This document shows positions 33,106-45,200 of a DNA stretch of 64,000 bases, piece after piece (position 1 is the first letter of the stretch; each line of letters opens with the position of its first letter). Location: contig NC_083533.1 in NCBI RefSeq assembly GCF_032362555.1, positions 191,001 through 255,000 of the forward strand, given 5' to 3'. The translations under genes were made by a program, and so were the position numbers. Below the pieces are notes generated by a model that saw only the letters and a list, made by a program, of their open reading frames with translations, was not told where the DNA came from and did no database searches. This DNA comes from Amyelois transitella (Eukaryota; Arthropoda; Insecta; Lepidoptera; Pyralidae).

Positions 33106-33339
33106 CTAAGTATAAATACACAACGTTCACCATTTTCTCTTTCGTGTAATTAGAACTACAAAGTAAGCAATGCAGTTCCTATTTAGTTGCTAAACAGTAT
33201 GTTAACACAATATCCTATGAATTAGGTGCAAAAAAGTATAATTTTACAAAGGAAGCGAAGGTAACGGTGAGGCGCGGCGGTCCAACGGTTAAAGTGTCCG
33301 AATAAAAAGTGTGACTCACAGTGGCAAGTTCAATCCTAC

Positions 33340-33778
33340 TTTATAATATTATAAATACGAAAGTTTGTGAGTATTTTTTTTGGACAAATTACACAGATTG
33401 AGTTAGCCTCGAAGTAAGTTCGAGACTTGTGTTACGAGATACTAACTCAACGATACTATATTTTATAATAAATACTAATATGCCTAGATAAACATCCAAG
33501 ACCCAGGCCAATCAGAAAAAGTTCTTTTCTCATCATGCCCTGGCCAGGATTCGAACCCGGGACCTCCGGTGACACAGACAAGCGCACTACCGCTGCGCCA
33601 CAGAGGCTGTCAAAGTATGTCAGTATGGATGTTTGTTTCTATTTCACGCAAAAACTACTGAACCGATTACGATGAAATTTGGTATGTAGCTGAAGACCCA
33701 GAATAACATATAGGCTTTTTATCCCGGAGATCCCGCGGGATTGATTCCACGCGGACGAAGTCGCGGGCGGTCTCTAGT
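33340..33778 (+). mobile_element. Repeat F split by a nested SINE-B
   Basis: A minus-strand SINE-B (33379-33613) with intact A and B boxes separates the two halves of repeat F. Confidence 0.75.
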
Positions 33779-33869
33779 CCTATATAATTCGCCTTTCAGA
33801 CTAACAGGAGGATAATGTTATAAAGAAAATTGAGTAAATTTCGAATGTCTTGAAAAGGGAAATGTTAGG

Positions 33870-34020
33870 AGTGCCCGTAATCGTCGAATATGCATGAAAA
33901 GAGTAATGAGTGTGGAGGAAGCGGGAGAGGTCTGTAAGGATCGTAGCAAGTGGAAATCCATAGTCTCTGCCTACCCCAATGGGGAAACAGGCGTGATGGT
34001 ATGTATGTATGTATGTATGT
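33870..34020 (+). mobile_element. Old LINE 3' tail
   Basis: Diverged but collinear with LINE 9510-9670 (gaaaagagtaatgagtgtgg, gcgtgatgg, then (TATG)n). Confidence 0.65.
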
Positions 34021-34279
34021 AAGTAAATACTATGCTGTCAATATTCTTGACCTTTGAACGGAGTCATTGTCATTCGTGTGAACTTTAAGAGAGTCTTGTT
34101 ACATATCAAAATGTCAGTGTGTGTGGTGTCCATTTCCGGTGATGACGCAAGAGAAATTAACCTCCTTTTGTTGTTTCCTTAACAGCCGGCATCAAAAAAG
34201 TGAGGTTCTCAATCGATCTTATTTGTTGAAAAATTACATACATTCTTTGCCTGTATTGTGATGTATAGTTTTTTAACAT

Positions 34280-34498
34280 TCCCGGCTCTATTAAAAAAAA
34301 GTAGGACCAATCCGTCGCTTTCCCATGGATGTCGTAAAAGACGACTAAGGGTTAAGCTTATAAACTTGGGATATACTTATAAGCTTATAAAATTATCTTA
34401 TCATTAAGCCTAACAGCTGAGCGTGGCCTGTCAGTCTTTCAAGACTACTGGCTCCGTCTACCCCGCAATTGATATAGACGTGATTATATGTATGTATG
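34280..34498 (+). mobile_element. SINE-A, diverged
   Basis: Head cattcccggctc, tail gtgattatatgtatgtatgt; lacks the actatttgaatctc block. Confidence 0.72.
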
Positions 34499-34787
34499 TC
34501 ATAAGAAATATTTTTAAGATTTTATGCAAAATTAACCATTTGTGCAAATCTCCTGAAAAGGTTTGGATCAAATAAATAAAATATTGGATCATAGAAATAA
34601 TTAAATATAGCTAATATTACCATTATTAAAATAGTATACCTAAAATTGTGGGTTTCAAATAAAAAGTTTGAAAATGTGACTTAGATAAAAAGATGAGGGA
34701 TTTGTCTTTTAGCGAAAAGGTAATTCTGATGGAGATTCGATGATTTTAGTTTTGCAAAATCAGCGCATGACGTCAATGAATTTAAAA

Positions 34788-34965
34788 AAAAGTTAATACC
34801 AATTAACAGACAATCGTACGTACACGTATTTAAGAAAAAAGGGTTCTTAAATAACAAGTTGAATCTGTGTGTTAAAAAAAAAATAAAAAAACCAATTTAC
34901 GGACAATCGTAGGCTAAAAAAGGCTCTTAAGAAACAAGTTTAATCTGTAAAAAAACGGGCAAAGG
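34788..34965 (+). repeat. Degenerate two-unit tandem duplication
   Basis: Two ~85-95 nt units share acagacaatcgta / acggacaatcgta and ttcttaaataacaagtt / ctcttaagaaacaagtt. Confidence 0.65.
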
Positions 34966-34980
34966 CGATTGATTTAAACA

Positions 34981-35227
34981 TACATACATATGGTCACGTC
35001 TATATATTACTTGCGGGGTAAACAGAGCCAACAGTCTTGAAAAAACTGAATGGCCACGTTCAGCTACAGATAGAATTGAGATTCAAATAGCGACAGGTTG
35101 CTAGCCCATCGCCTAAAAAAGAATCCAAAGTTTGTAAGCCTATCCCTTACTCGCCTTTTACGATTCCATGGGAAAGAGATAGAGTGGTCCTATTCTTTTT
35201 TGTATTGGTGCCGGGAACCACACGGCA
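34981..35227 (-). mobile_element. SINE-A, full length
   Basis: Near-consensus copy with the head at 35227. Confidence 0.86.
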
Positions 35228-35319
35228 CTTGTGTGTGGTATTAATTTAAAATTATAAACTATCGTCCGCCCTCAGATTCACTTATGTTTTATTCCGATGT
35301 ATTAACATATTATTTATTG

Positions 35320-35590
35320 TCCCGGTCGCATTCTCACCACTCTGGAGAAGAGCCCGGGTATGCCTTTGACCATGGATCCTGGATTGGGTGAGTCAGGTGT
35401 TCACACGAAGCGACTCCCGTCTGACCTCCGCAACCTTTGCAGGGGAACCTAGCCCATATTATGCATGAATGTGCAGGTTTCCTTAACTTACATAACTTCG
35501 AAAATTGTCATTCGTACAAGGCTGAGGTGGGATTTGAACCTGTGTCCTTTTTTTTCTACGCGTATTTTTAACCGGGCACCTTTCCTCGAC
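35320..35590 (-). mobile_element. SINE-J
   Basis: Same orientation and text as 490-935, including gggatttgaacctgtg. Confidence 0.55.
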
Positions 35591-35607
35591 AACTATATAT
35601 GTACTTT

Positions 35608-35965
35608 ACGCGTGGAATAGTTATTTTGGTCATCATTGAAGCCCTCAAGGATGAATAATTTTCCCACTTTTTTTCACAGTTTCCATTATTTCTTTGCTCC
35701 TAATAGTTGCAGCGTGATGTTATATAGCCTAAAGCCTTCCTCGATAAATGGTCTATTCAACGCAAAAATAATTTTTCAATTCGAACCAGTAGTTTCTGAG
35801 TTTTGCGCGTTCAAACAAACAAACAAACTCTTCAGCTTTATACCATTAGTATAGATTACCATAAAAATGTTAATCATTTCACTAACCCTGTCTTAGTTGT
35901 TCTTACAAAAGAGTCGGTGGTCAAACAAACAAACAAACTCTTCAGCTTCATAATATTAGTATAGA
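35608..35965 (-). mobile_element. Helitron-like element and adjacent fragment
   Basis: A copy truncated at its CTAG end (35608-35855) is followed 65 nt on by a second TC-end fragment (35922-35965). Confidence 0.62.
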
Positions 35966-36006
35966 TATAACAATATTTAGCTATTACTTAGTATATTTTT
36001 TGTTAC

Positions 36007-36185
36007 ATACATACATACATATGTTCACGTCTATATCCCTTGCGGGGTAGACAGAGCCAACAGTCTTGAAAGGACTGAATGGCCACGTTCAGTTATTTGG
36101 CTTAATGATAGAATTGAGATTCAAATATTGACAGGTTGCTAGCCCATCGCCTAAAAAAGAATCCCAAGTTTGTAAGCCTATCCTT
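36007..36185 (-). mobile_element. SINE-A running up to the FAR-B first coding exon
   Basis: Head missing. It stops at tatcc, then 11 nt lead to the acceptor ag at 36195-36196, eight bases before the FAR-B ATG. Confidence 0.82.
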
Positions 36186-36205
36186 TTTTGTTCCCAGTAT
36201 AAACC

Positions 36206-39200
36206 ATGGTACCGTCGGTGCGCGAGTTCTACAAAGGAAAACGGATTTTTGTGACCGGGGGCACTGGCTTCCTAGGGAAGGTAAGTAGAGTTCTTTATCA
36301 CAGATCTTCCCTTTTGCATAACATTCTCAACCCTCTGGAGAGCCCGGGGCCCGCTTTTGACTATGATCCAAGATTGAGTAAAGGTTTGAACTCCTCTATA
36401 TTTATATATTTATTTATTCTGCTACAAATGAGGCAGAAAACCTCAAAAGGCGCAAATATGTAGGTATCGGTAATACCTATACTTTTGAACCTTTTGGGGT
36501 AGAAACTCTGGGACCGTGGGGCCCATCTATTTATATATTTAGGTATCTCGTGACCAGAGAGCTGGAAATTATCTAGCTTAGAGAATCAGCATTGCCATTC
36601 AAATTGGCAATGCTGCCAGCCTTCCATGCTATGCAAAGACTGTACAATTTGTAAATTAAATTTTAGTTTGTAGTCATCTTTTTTCTTTCTTTTTATAAGT
36701 AGTTTTAGTTTTAATTTGATTTAATTGTATCTAATCTATTTTATAATAAATTTATAATAAATATATGGAATGGCACACAAAATTATTTGGTTAACTTTTA
36801 ATTTATTCAAAGATTCAATACACGATATACGAATAATACGATAACCATGGGAAAGAGATGGAGTGGTCCTATTGTTTTCTCTATTGGCGCCGGGAACAAT
36901 TCAGAAAATGTGTTCTTCGTACTTCAAAACCCTGGTCCTGTCTTGCAGGCGCTCATAGAGAAGATTCTCCGGAGCTGTCCTGACGTGGAGGTGGTATACC
37001 TGCTGCTGCGACAGAAGAAGGGTGTAAGCAGTGATGACAGACTCAAGGAACTGTGCAACAATAAGGTGAGATAGAATAGAATTATGTTAATTCGCGTTGC
37101 ATTCTCAAATAATACAGGTATTAAAGCGTTAAGGAGTATGATGGGTGTGAAATTGAGTGACCAGATAAGGAACAGCGTGATAAGGGAATGTTGTGATGTG
37201 AAAGAAGATGTAGTTACAGGAATAGAAATGGGTATGTTGAGATGGTTCGGTCATGTGGAGAGGATGAATGAAAGCTGGTTGACTAAGCAGATATACAAGG
37301 AGAGTGTGGAGGGAAAGGTCGGAGTGGGAAGACCTAGACGACCGTATCTTGATCAAATTAAGGACGTCCTGGTGAAGGGTCAGGTCAAAAGTACCCGAAA
37401 CCGCCGAGCTTGCATGAAGAGAGTTATGAATGTGGATGAAGCGAAGGGAGTATGCAGAGATCGTGGCAAGTGGAAAGAGGTAGTCTGTGCCTAGCCCTCC
37501 GGGAGAGGCGTGATTTTATGTATGTATGTATTAAACTCGCACCTAACGTACCTTTATTATATCTCGGACGTGTCGAATCATGTCGCAATGATCCGTAAAG
37601 GCTGAACACCAGCCGGCTACTGCTCCGACTGCAAGCAGAATGTTCTTCTATCGCCAAGTTGTTAACACGCCAACTACTTTCACACACACTCACACGATCA
37701 TTTGTAATTGTAACATGATTCGAAATGTCTGAGATAAAAAAAAGCAAACCATAGTGCAGGTGCCGTGTGGTTCCCGGCACCAATACAAAAAAAGAATAGG
37801 GCCACTCCATCTCTTTCCCATGGATGTCGTAAAAGGCGACTAAGGGATGGGCTTACAAACTTGGGATTCTTTTTTAGGCGATTGGCTGGCAACCTGTCAC
37901 TATTTATATCTCAATTCTATCATTAAGCCAAATAGCTGAACGTGGCCATTCAGTTTTTTCAAGACTGTTGGCTCAGTCTACCCCGCAAGGGATATAGACG
38001 TGACCACATGTATGTATCGAGTAGGTAAAATTAAATTACTATGCATATGGCATGTGGAAAAACGTAGTCTCTGTCTACCCCTCCGACAGAGGCGTGATTC
38101 TAAGTGTGTATTTTCCTTCCACAGGTGTTCGACGTATTGAGAGAACAGAATCCTGCCGCCTTCAAGAAACTAAGGCTGATCGCGGGAGACATCCTGGAGG
38201 CGCGCCTGGGACTCTCTCCTGATGATGAGAAGGAACTTCGGGAGAAGTGCCACATTGTGTTCCATAGCGCCGCTTGCGTCAGGTATTGATTGATTATTTA
38301 TCGTGGAGAAATGCCTGCGATCCCATGATGCCCTCGAAATGGCAAGAAGTACGCACGGAGGGGTTTTAGTGGGTAGGCTGGTATACTAGGTGCCGGGAGT
38401 CTCATACTCTCCCGGTTGAAGACCCGGGGGGTTATCCGTAAAAAGGATTTCCCCTAGGATAACAAAAAAGTGCCGTGTGGTTCCCGGCACCAATACAAAA
38501 AAGAATAGGACCACTCCATCTCTTTCCCGTGGATGTCGTAAAAGGCGACTAAGGGATAAGCTAACAAACTTGGGATTCTTTTTTAGGCGAGGGGCTAGCA
38601 ACCTGTCACTATTGGAATCTCGATTCTATCATTAAGCCAAATAGCTGAATGTGGCCATTCAGTCTTTTCAAGACTGTTGGCTCTGTCTACCCCGCAAGGG
38701 ATATAGACGTGACCATGTGTATGTGTATGTGTGTATAACAAAAAAAAGGTATTGATCTTTCACTTACAACGTACCCATCCACACTCATTCATACTGGGAT
38801 AAACGGGAGTCTCCAAATAAATAAATATATACGGGACAAGGGATAGGCTTACAAACTTGGGATTCTTTTTTAGGCGATGGGCTAGCAACCTGTCACTATT
38901 TGAATCTCAATTCTATCACTAAGCCAAATAGCTGAACGTGGCCATTCAGTCTTTTTCAAGGCTGTTGGCTCTGTCTACCCCACAAGGGATATAGACGTGA
39001 CCATATGTATGTATGTATGTACGGGACAAAGTACACAGATTGAGTTAGCCTCGAAGTAAGTTCGAGACTTGTGTTACGAGATACTAGCTCAACGATGCTA
39101 TATTTTATAATTAATACTTAATATTTAGATAAACATCCAAGAGCCATTCCAATCAGAGAAAGTTCGTTTCTCATCATGCCCTGGCCGGGATTTGAACCCG

Positions 39201-42200
39201 GGACCTCCGGTGTCACAGACAAGCGCACTACCGCTGCGTCACAGAGGCCGCCAAAAGACTGTAAGGCCACGTTCAGTCTGTCTGGAATACTGATGGAATT
39301 GAGATTCAAATAATGACAGGTCGTTAGCCCAATATATATAATAATATATATGCCGTGTGGTTCCCGGCACCATTAGAAAAAAAAAGTGGGACCACTCTAT
39401 CTGTTTTCCACGGATGTCGTGAAAGGCGACTAAGGGATAGGCTTATAAACTTGACATTCTTCATTTAGACGATAGGCTAGCAACCTGTCACTATTTGAAT
39501 CTCAATTCTATCACTAAGCCAAACAGCTGAGCGTGGCCTATCAGTCTTTTCAAGATTGGTGGCTCTGTCTACCCCGCTAGGGATATAGACGTGATTATAT
39601 GTATGTATGTATGTACGCAAGTTCAACGCCTTAAAGAAGAATATCAAGTTTATTAGCCATTCCCTTGATTGACTTTTACCGCACAGGAGAAGCAGCCGGC
39701 ACTAATTTTTGGACTAGATGAGTTTGCCACCCACAATGTTCATATTTCACCAGATTTGACCAGAAACTGAAAGACGCTGTGCACATGAACACCACAGGGA
39801 CGCTGAGGGTGCTGGAGCTGGCTGAGACCATGGAGAAGCTGGAGGTAATAAAGCGCAGGTTCAAATTCTACTGGAACCATCTTTTATGGTTGGATGATCT
39901 GTGGTCATTTGTAGAGGAATGGACAAAGAAAGTATTCTTCTCTACGTTCATTACTGAAGAATGAAGAAAGATGTCTGGCGATCCCGACTCCACCGAATTC
40001 TGGTAGAAGTGTTGGCCCCAGAAAGCCTGGCTTGGCGCCGCGAAAGGTGATATGCGAGCCAATGGTCTTAAAATTGAAGAATGCGGGCCCCAGGCTCTGA
40101 AGCTTTAAGGTAGAGGATGCCAATTGGGAATACGCCAAGATGAGAGAGAGGTGGAGATGATGGAAAGGGATGTCATGAAAGAAGAAGATGAGGCTCAGCA
40201 GTGGGACGTAATAGCTAGAAAACATACATACATACATATGGTCACGTCTATATCCCTTGCGGGGTAGACAGAGCCAACAGTATTGAAAAGACTGAATGGC
40301 CACGTTCAGCTATTTGGCTTAATGATTGAATTGAGATTTAAATAGTGACAGGTTGCTAGCCCATCGCCTATCTCTTAGTCGCCTTTTACGACATCCATGG
40401 GAAAGAGATGGAGTGGTTCTATTCTTTTTTGTATTGGTGCCGGGAACCACACGGCACAGCTAGAAAAAAAAGCCATAAATAAAATGAATCTTAGTCATAA
40501 TCAGACTTTCCCTCTCCGAAGAGGTAACATACATACATAAAATCACGCTTCATTCCCGAAGGGTTAGGGAGAGACTACCTCTTTCCACTTGCCACGATCT
40601 CTGCATACTTCCTTCGCTTGATCCACGTTCATAACTCTCTTCATGAAGAGGTAACATTGAAAACTCTTCATCATTTCAGGTATTCGTCCACCTCTCAACA
40701 GCATACTGCCGCTGTCACCTCGAGGTCCTGGAAGAGAAGTCTTACCCAGCCGTCCACAACCCTCGCCGCATCCTCGACCTGGTGGAGTGGATGGACGATG
40801 AGACCCAGGCGTATTTGGAACCCAAGTGAGTCTGTGTGTCAATATACATCACTCATCTTAGCAATCAACTGTGTGGTTCCCGGCACCAGTACAAAAAACA
40901 ATAGGACCAATCCATCTCTTTCACATGGATGTCGTAAAAGGCGACTAAGGGATAGGGCTTACAAACTTGGGATTCTTTTTTAGGCGATAGGCTTAGGATA
41001 ACTTGTCACTATTTGAAACTCAATTCTATCATTAAGCCAAATAGCTGAACTTGGCCTTTTAGTCTTTTCAAGACTATTGGCTCAGTCTACACCGCAAGGG
41101 ATATAGCCGTGACCATATGTATGTAAGGAGAATAAGTTACACTTACAATGAAAAAAAAAACATCGTGAGTAAACATACCCCCACTCTGCAACTGGAAACC
41201 GGTGAAACCTTCGATTTTTCAGACTGATATCTTCAGAGCCAAACACGTACTCTTACACGAAAGCTATCACCGAGGAGCTGGTGGAGGAATACCAGGAGAA
41301 GTTCCCCATAGCCATCGCCAGACCTTCCATTGGTAAGTTCTTAATTTTTTTATTAAAATTTGAATCTCTGTTCTGTCGTAAGCCAAACAGCTGAACGTGG
41401 CTTGTCAGTCTTTTTTCAAGACTGTGTATGTACATACATATGTATATTCACGTCTATATCCCACGCGAAGTAGACAGAGCCAACAGTCTTAAGAAGACTG
41501 ATTGGCCACGTTCAGCTGTTTGGCTTAATGGTACAATTGAAGAAAAGAATTGAAGAAGTGAAAAAAAATTTATTGGTGCCAGGAACCACACGGCACTTAT
41601 TGCCATAAATGTTGTAAAAGGCGACTAACGACAGGCTTACAAACTTGGGATTCTTTTTTAGGCGATGGGCTAGCAACCTGTCACTTTTTGAATCTCAATT
41701 CTACAACTAAGCCAAATAGCAGAACGTAGCCATTCAGTCTTTTCAAGACTGTTGGCTCTGTCTACCCCGCAGGGGATATAGACGTGACCATATGTATGTA
41801 TGTATGTACACAAAATCACGCCTCTTTCCCGGAGGGGTACGCAGAGACTACCTACTACTCTTTCCACTTGCCACGATCCCTGCACACTTCCCTCGCTTCA
41901 TCCACATTCATACATACATACATATAATCACGTCTATATCCCTTGCGGGGTAGACAGAGCCTACAGTCTTGTAAAGACTGATAGGCCAAGTTCAGCTATT
42001 TGGCTTTAAGATATGATTGATCATTCATTCATACATCACATGCATCTGAATGTTATATCGTTTTTCAGTGATAGCGGCGTGGAAGGAGCCCATCCCAGGC
42101 TGGGTGGATAACATGAATGGACCCACTGGCCTTCTGATCGGCAGCGGAAAAGGTACACCTTCTTGCTGTACCTAGGTACCTAATAGCCGAGCAGTTGAGA

Positions 42201-45200
42201 AGTATAATCCTAAACTATACATACATATAGTCACGTCTATATCCCTCGCGGGGCAGACAGAGCCAACGGTCTCGAAAAGACTAGGTAATAGGTCACGCTC
42301 AGCTGTTTGGCCAACATTCTTGAAAAGACTGATAGGACACGTTCAGCTTTTAGGCTTGATGATAGAATTGAGATTAAAATAGTGACAGGTTGCTAGCCCA
42401 TCGCCTAAAAGAAGAATCCCGAGTTTATAAGCCTATCCCTTACTCGTTTTTTACGACATCCACGGGAAAGAGATGGATGGAGTCCTATTCTTTTTTCAAT
42501 TGTTGCTGGGAATCACACGGCACGCATTAATCATGATATTTGCCTTTTCAGCGTTTTAGTACTTATTGTAGTAAGATAAGAATAGTACCACTCCATCTCG
42601 TTCCCACGGATGTCGTAAAAGGCGACTAAGGGATAGGCTTAGAAACTCGGGATTCTTCTTTTAGGCGATGTGCTAGCAACCTGTCACTATTTGCATCTCA
42701 ATTCCATCATCAAGCCAAACAGCTGAACGTGGCCCATCAGTCTTTTCAAGACTGTTAGCTCTGCCTAACCCGTAAGGGATAAAGACGTGATCATATGTAA
42801 GCATGTATGTAGTAAGATTTAAATGCTTATCGTTCCAGGTGTGATCCGAAGCATGCATTGTGAACCCTCGTATACCACGGATGTTCTTCCCGTGGACGTC
42901 ACCGTGAATGGCTGTCTGCTTATAGCATACGCCACGGCACTTGACAAGTTAGACATACATCTTCTTATAGAATAGAATAGAATAGATTTATTTTCAAAAT
43001 TGGGATACAAGGTATCACTTATTGACGTCACATCACTTAAATCTAATTATAACTACTGCCGCTTCCAAAGCGCATGTGTAGAAGAAGCGGCGGAACAAAC
43101 TACACTGCTGCATTTTCATCGGACGTCAATGTACAAATATAGATCACTTAAATCTAAATCATGGACGAATACACATTGTCTAAATTAAAAAAAATATGAA
43201 TGAATGTAGAACTAGTTATTAGTAATAAGTAAATAGTAATTATGTAAATATAAAATTCTCGTGTCACAATGTTTGTCTCCTTACTCCTCCGAAACGGCTT
43301 TACCGATTTTAACCAAATTTCGCATGCATATTCAGTAGGTCTGAGAATCGGCTAACATTCTAATTTTCATACACCTAAGTGTTAAAGGTTGTCCACCCTT
43401 AACATTTTTTTTAAACTCGAAATTACGTTAATATATTTATATGGCAAAACAACATTTGCCGGGACAGCTAGTATACATATATAATCACGTCTATATCCCT
43501 TGCTGGGTACAGAGCTAACAGACTTGAAAAGACTGATGACAATTTTACATTACATGCATTCATATGGTCACGTCTGTATTAAAAAAACTGATAAGTGTCT
43601 TAACAATTTGATTAATTAATGTTGTTGCCGATGAGAAAATTATCACAAAAATTTCATTAATACATATATACGCTTGTCTATATCCTTTGCGGGGTAGACA
43701 GAGCCAACAGTCTTGAAAAGACTGAAAGGCCACGTTCAGCTATTTGGCTTAATGATAGAATCGAGATTCAAATAGTGACAGGTTGCTAGCCCATCGCCTG
43801 AAAAAGAATCCTAAGTTTGTAAGCCCTATCCCTTAGTCGCCTTTTACGACATCCATGGGAAAGAGATGGAGTGGTCCTATTCTTTTTTGTATAGGTACCG
43901 GGAACCACACGGCACTGACACTTTTAGCTGTATAAAAACAGTGACAGGTTGCTAGCCTGCCGCGGGCAAAATGGATCCCTTATACAGGATTGCAGGCTTT
44001 ACAATGCAATGTTACACAAAATATAATATAACAAAACATTACTCTAGAAAGGCTTCAATCATCAATGTCAATATCTATACTTACTAATATTATAAAGCTG
44101 AAGAGTTTGTTTGAACACGCTAATCTCTGGAACCAGTAGTTCGAATTGAGAAATTCTTTTTGCGTTGAATAGACCATTTATCGAGAAAGGCTTTAAGCTA
44201 TACAACATCACGCTGCAACTAAAGCAAAGAAATAATGGAAAATGTAAAAAAATCGACGAAAATTATTCATCCTTGAGGGCTATAATGATGCCTAAAATAA
44301 CTATTCCACGCGGACAAAGTCGCGGACGCAACTAGTCGTCAATAAATATTCAATGCAATGTTGTAAATTTGTATTAATTGGTTCGCGTGCAAACTGCACT
44401 AATTATAAAACTCGTTTCATAACGTTACGCGATTTATCGGCTTATAACTTTGATGCACGCGCCATTTTGACGCAATATTTAACTGATGTTATTATCACTT
44501 TTCATCATCTACCTGTCTCTGTCCAGGCTGCGTCCTGATGAGAAGACCAGGAGTTTGTTCATTAACGTTCACAAATTATTTTTCATTTTTTGTACCCGCG
44601 ACTTCGTCCGCGTGGAATTGTTATTTTGGGCATCATTTGTTTTTGCGAACAGCCTCCTGTTATTTAAACAAACAAACAAACAGACAGACAGGCAGACAGA
44701 CAGACAGACAGACAGACGGACAGACAGTTCGATTCCTTAGTCGCCTTCTTTCTTAAGTCGATGATGTTAGACTTCTAAATAACAGAAGTCAATTTCTTTT
44801 TTTTTTATTTTCAGGCCAAAGAAAGCAGTGTTCTACAACGTTACTCTGTCAGAAGTCATCAAAATTACGTGGGGGGAAATCATTGAACTAGGTCAGTACT
44901 AAGTAATTAAATATAAGTTGTATCCTAACTAGACTTTTGTCTAGTTAAGTAGAAGGTTGCGGAGGTCATATGGGAGTCGCTTCGTGTCTCACCTGACTCA
45001 CACAAACCAAGATCCGTGGTCAAAGGCATACCCCAAACTCCTCCAGAAGCCAAAAGATATGACAATTATTAAGTGATATAGAAATCACTACATAGTATAA
45101 AACAAAGTCGCTATTTTAGTCTATTTGTCTGTATGCTTAAATCTTTAAAATTACGCAACGGATTTTGATGCGGTTTTTTGTAACAGGTAGAGTGATTCAA

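Noticed and set aside
41223..41260. Alternative acceptor in FAR-B exon 6 at cttcag/agccaaac
   Set aside because: It would put the conserved [10 protein letters not shown] in the wrong frame; the acceptor at 41222 keeps phase.
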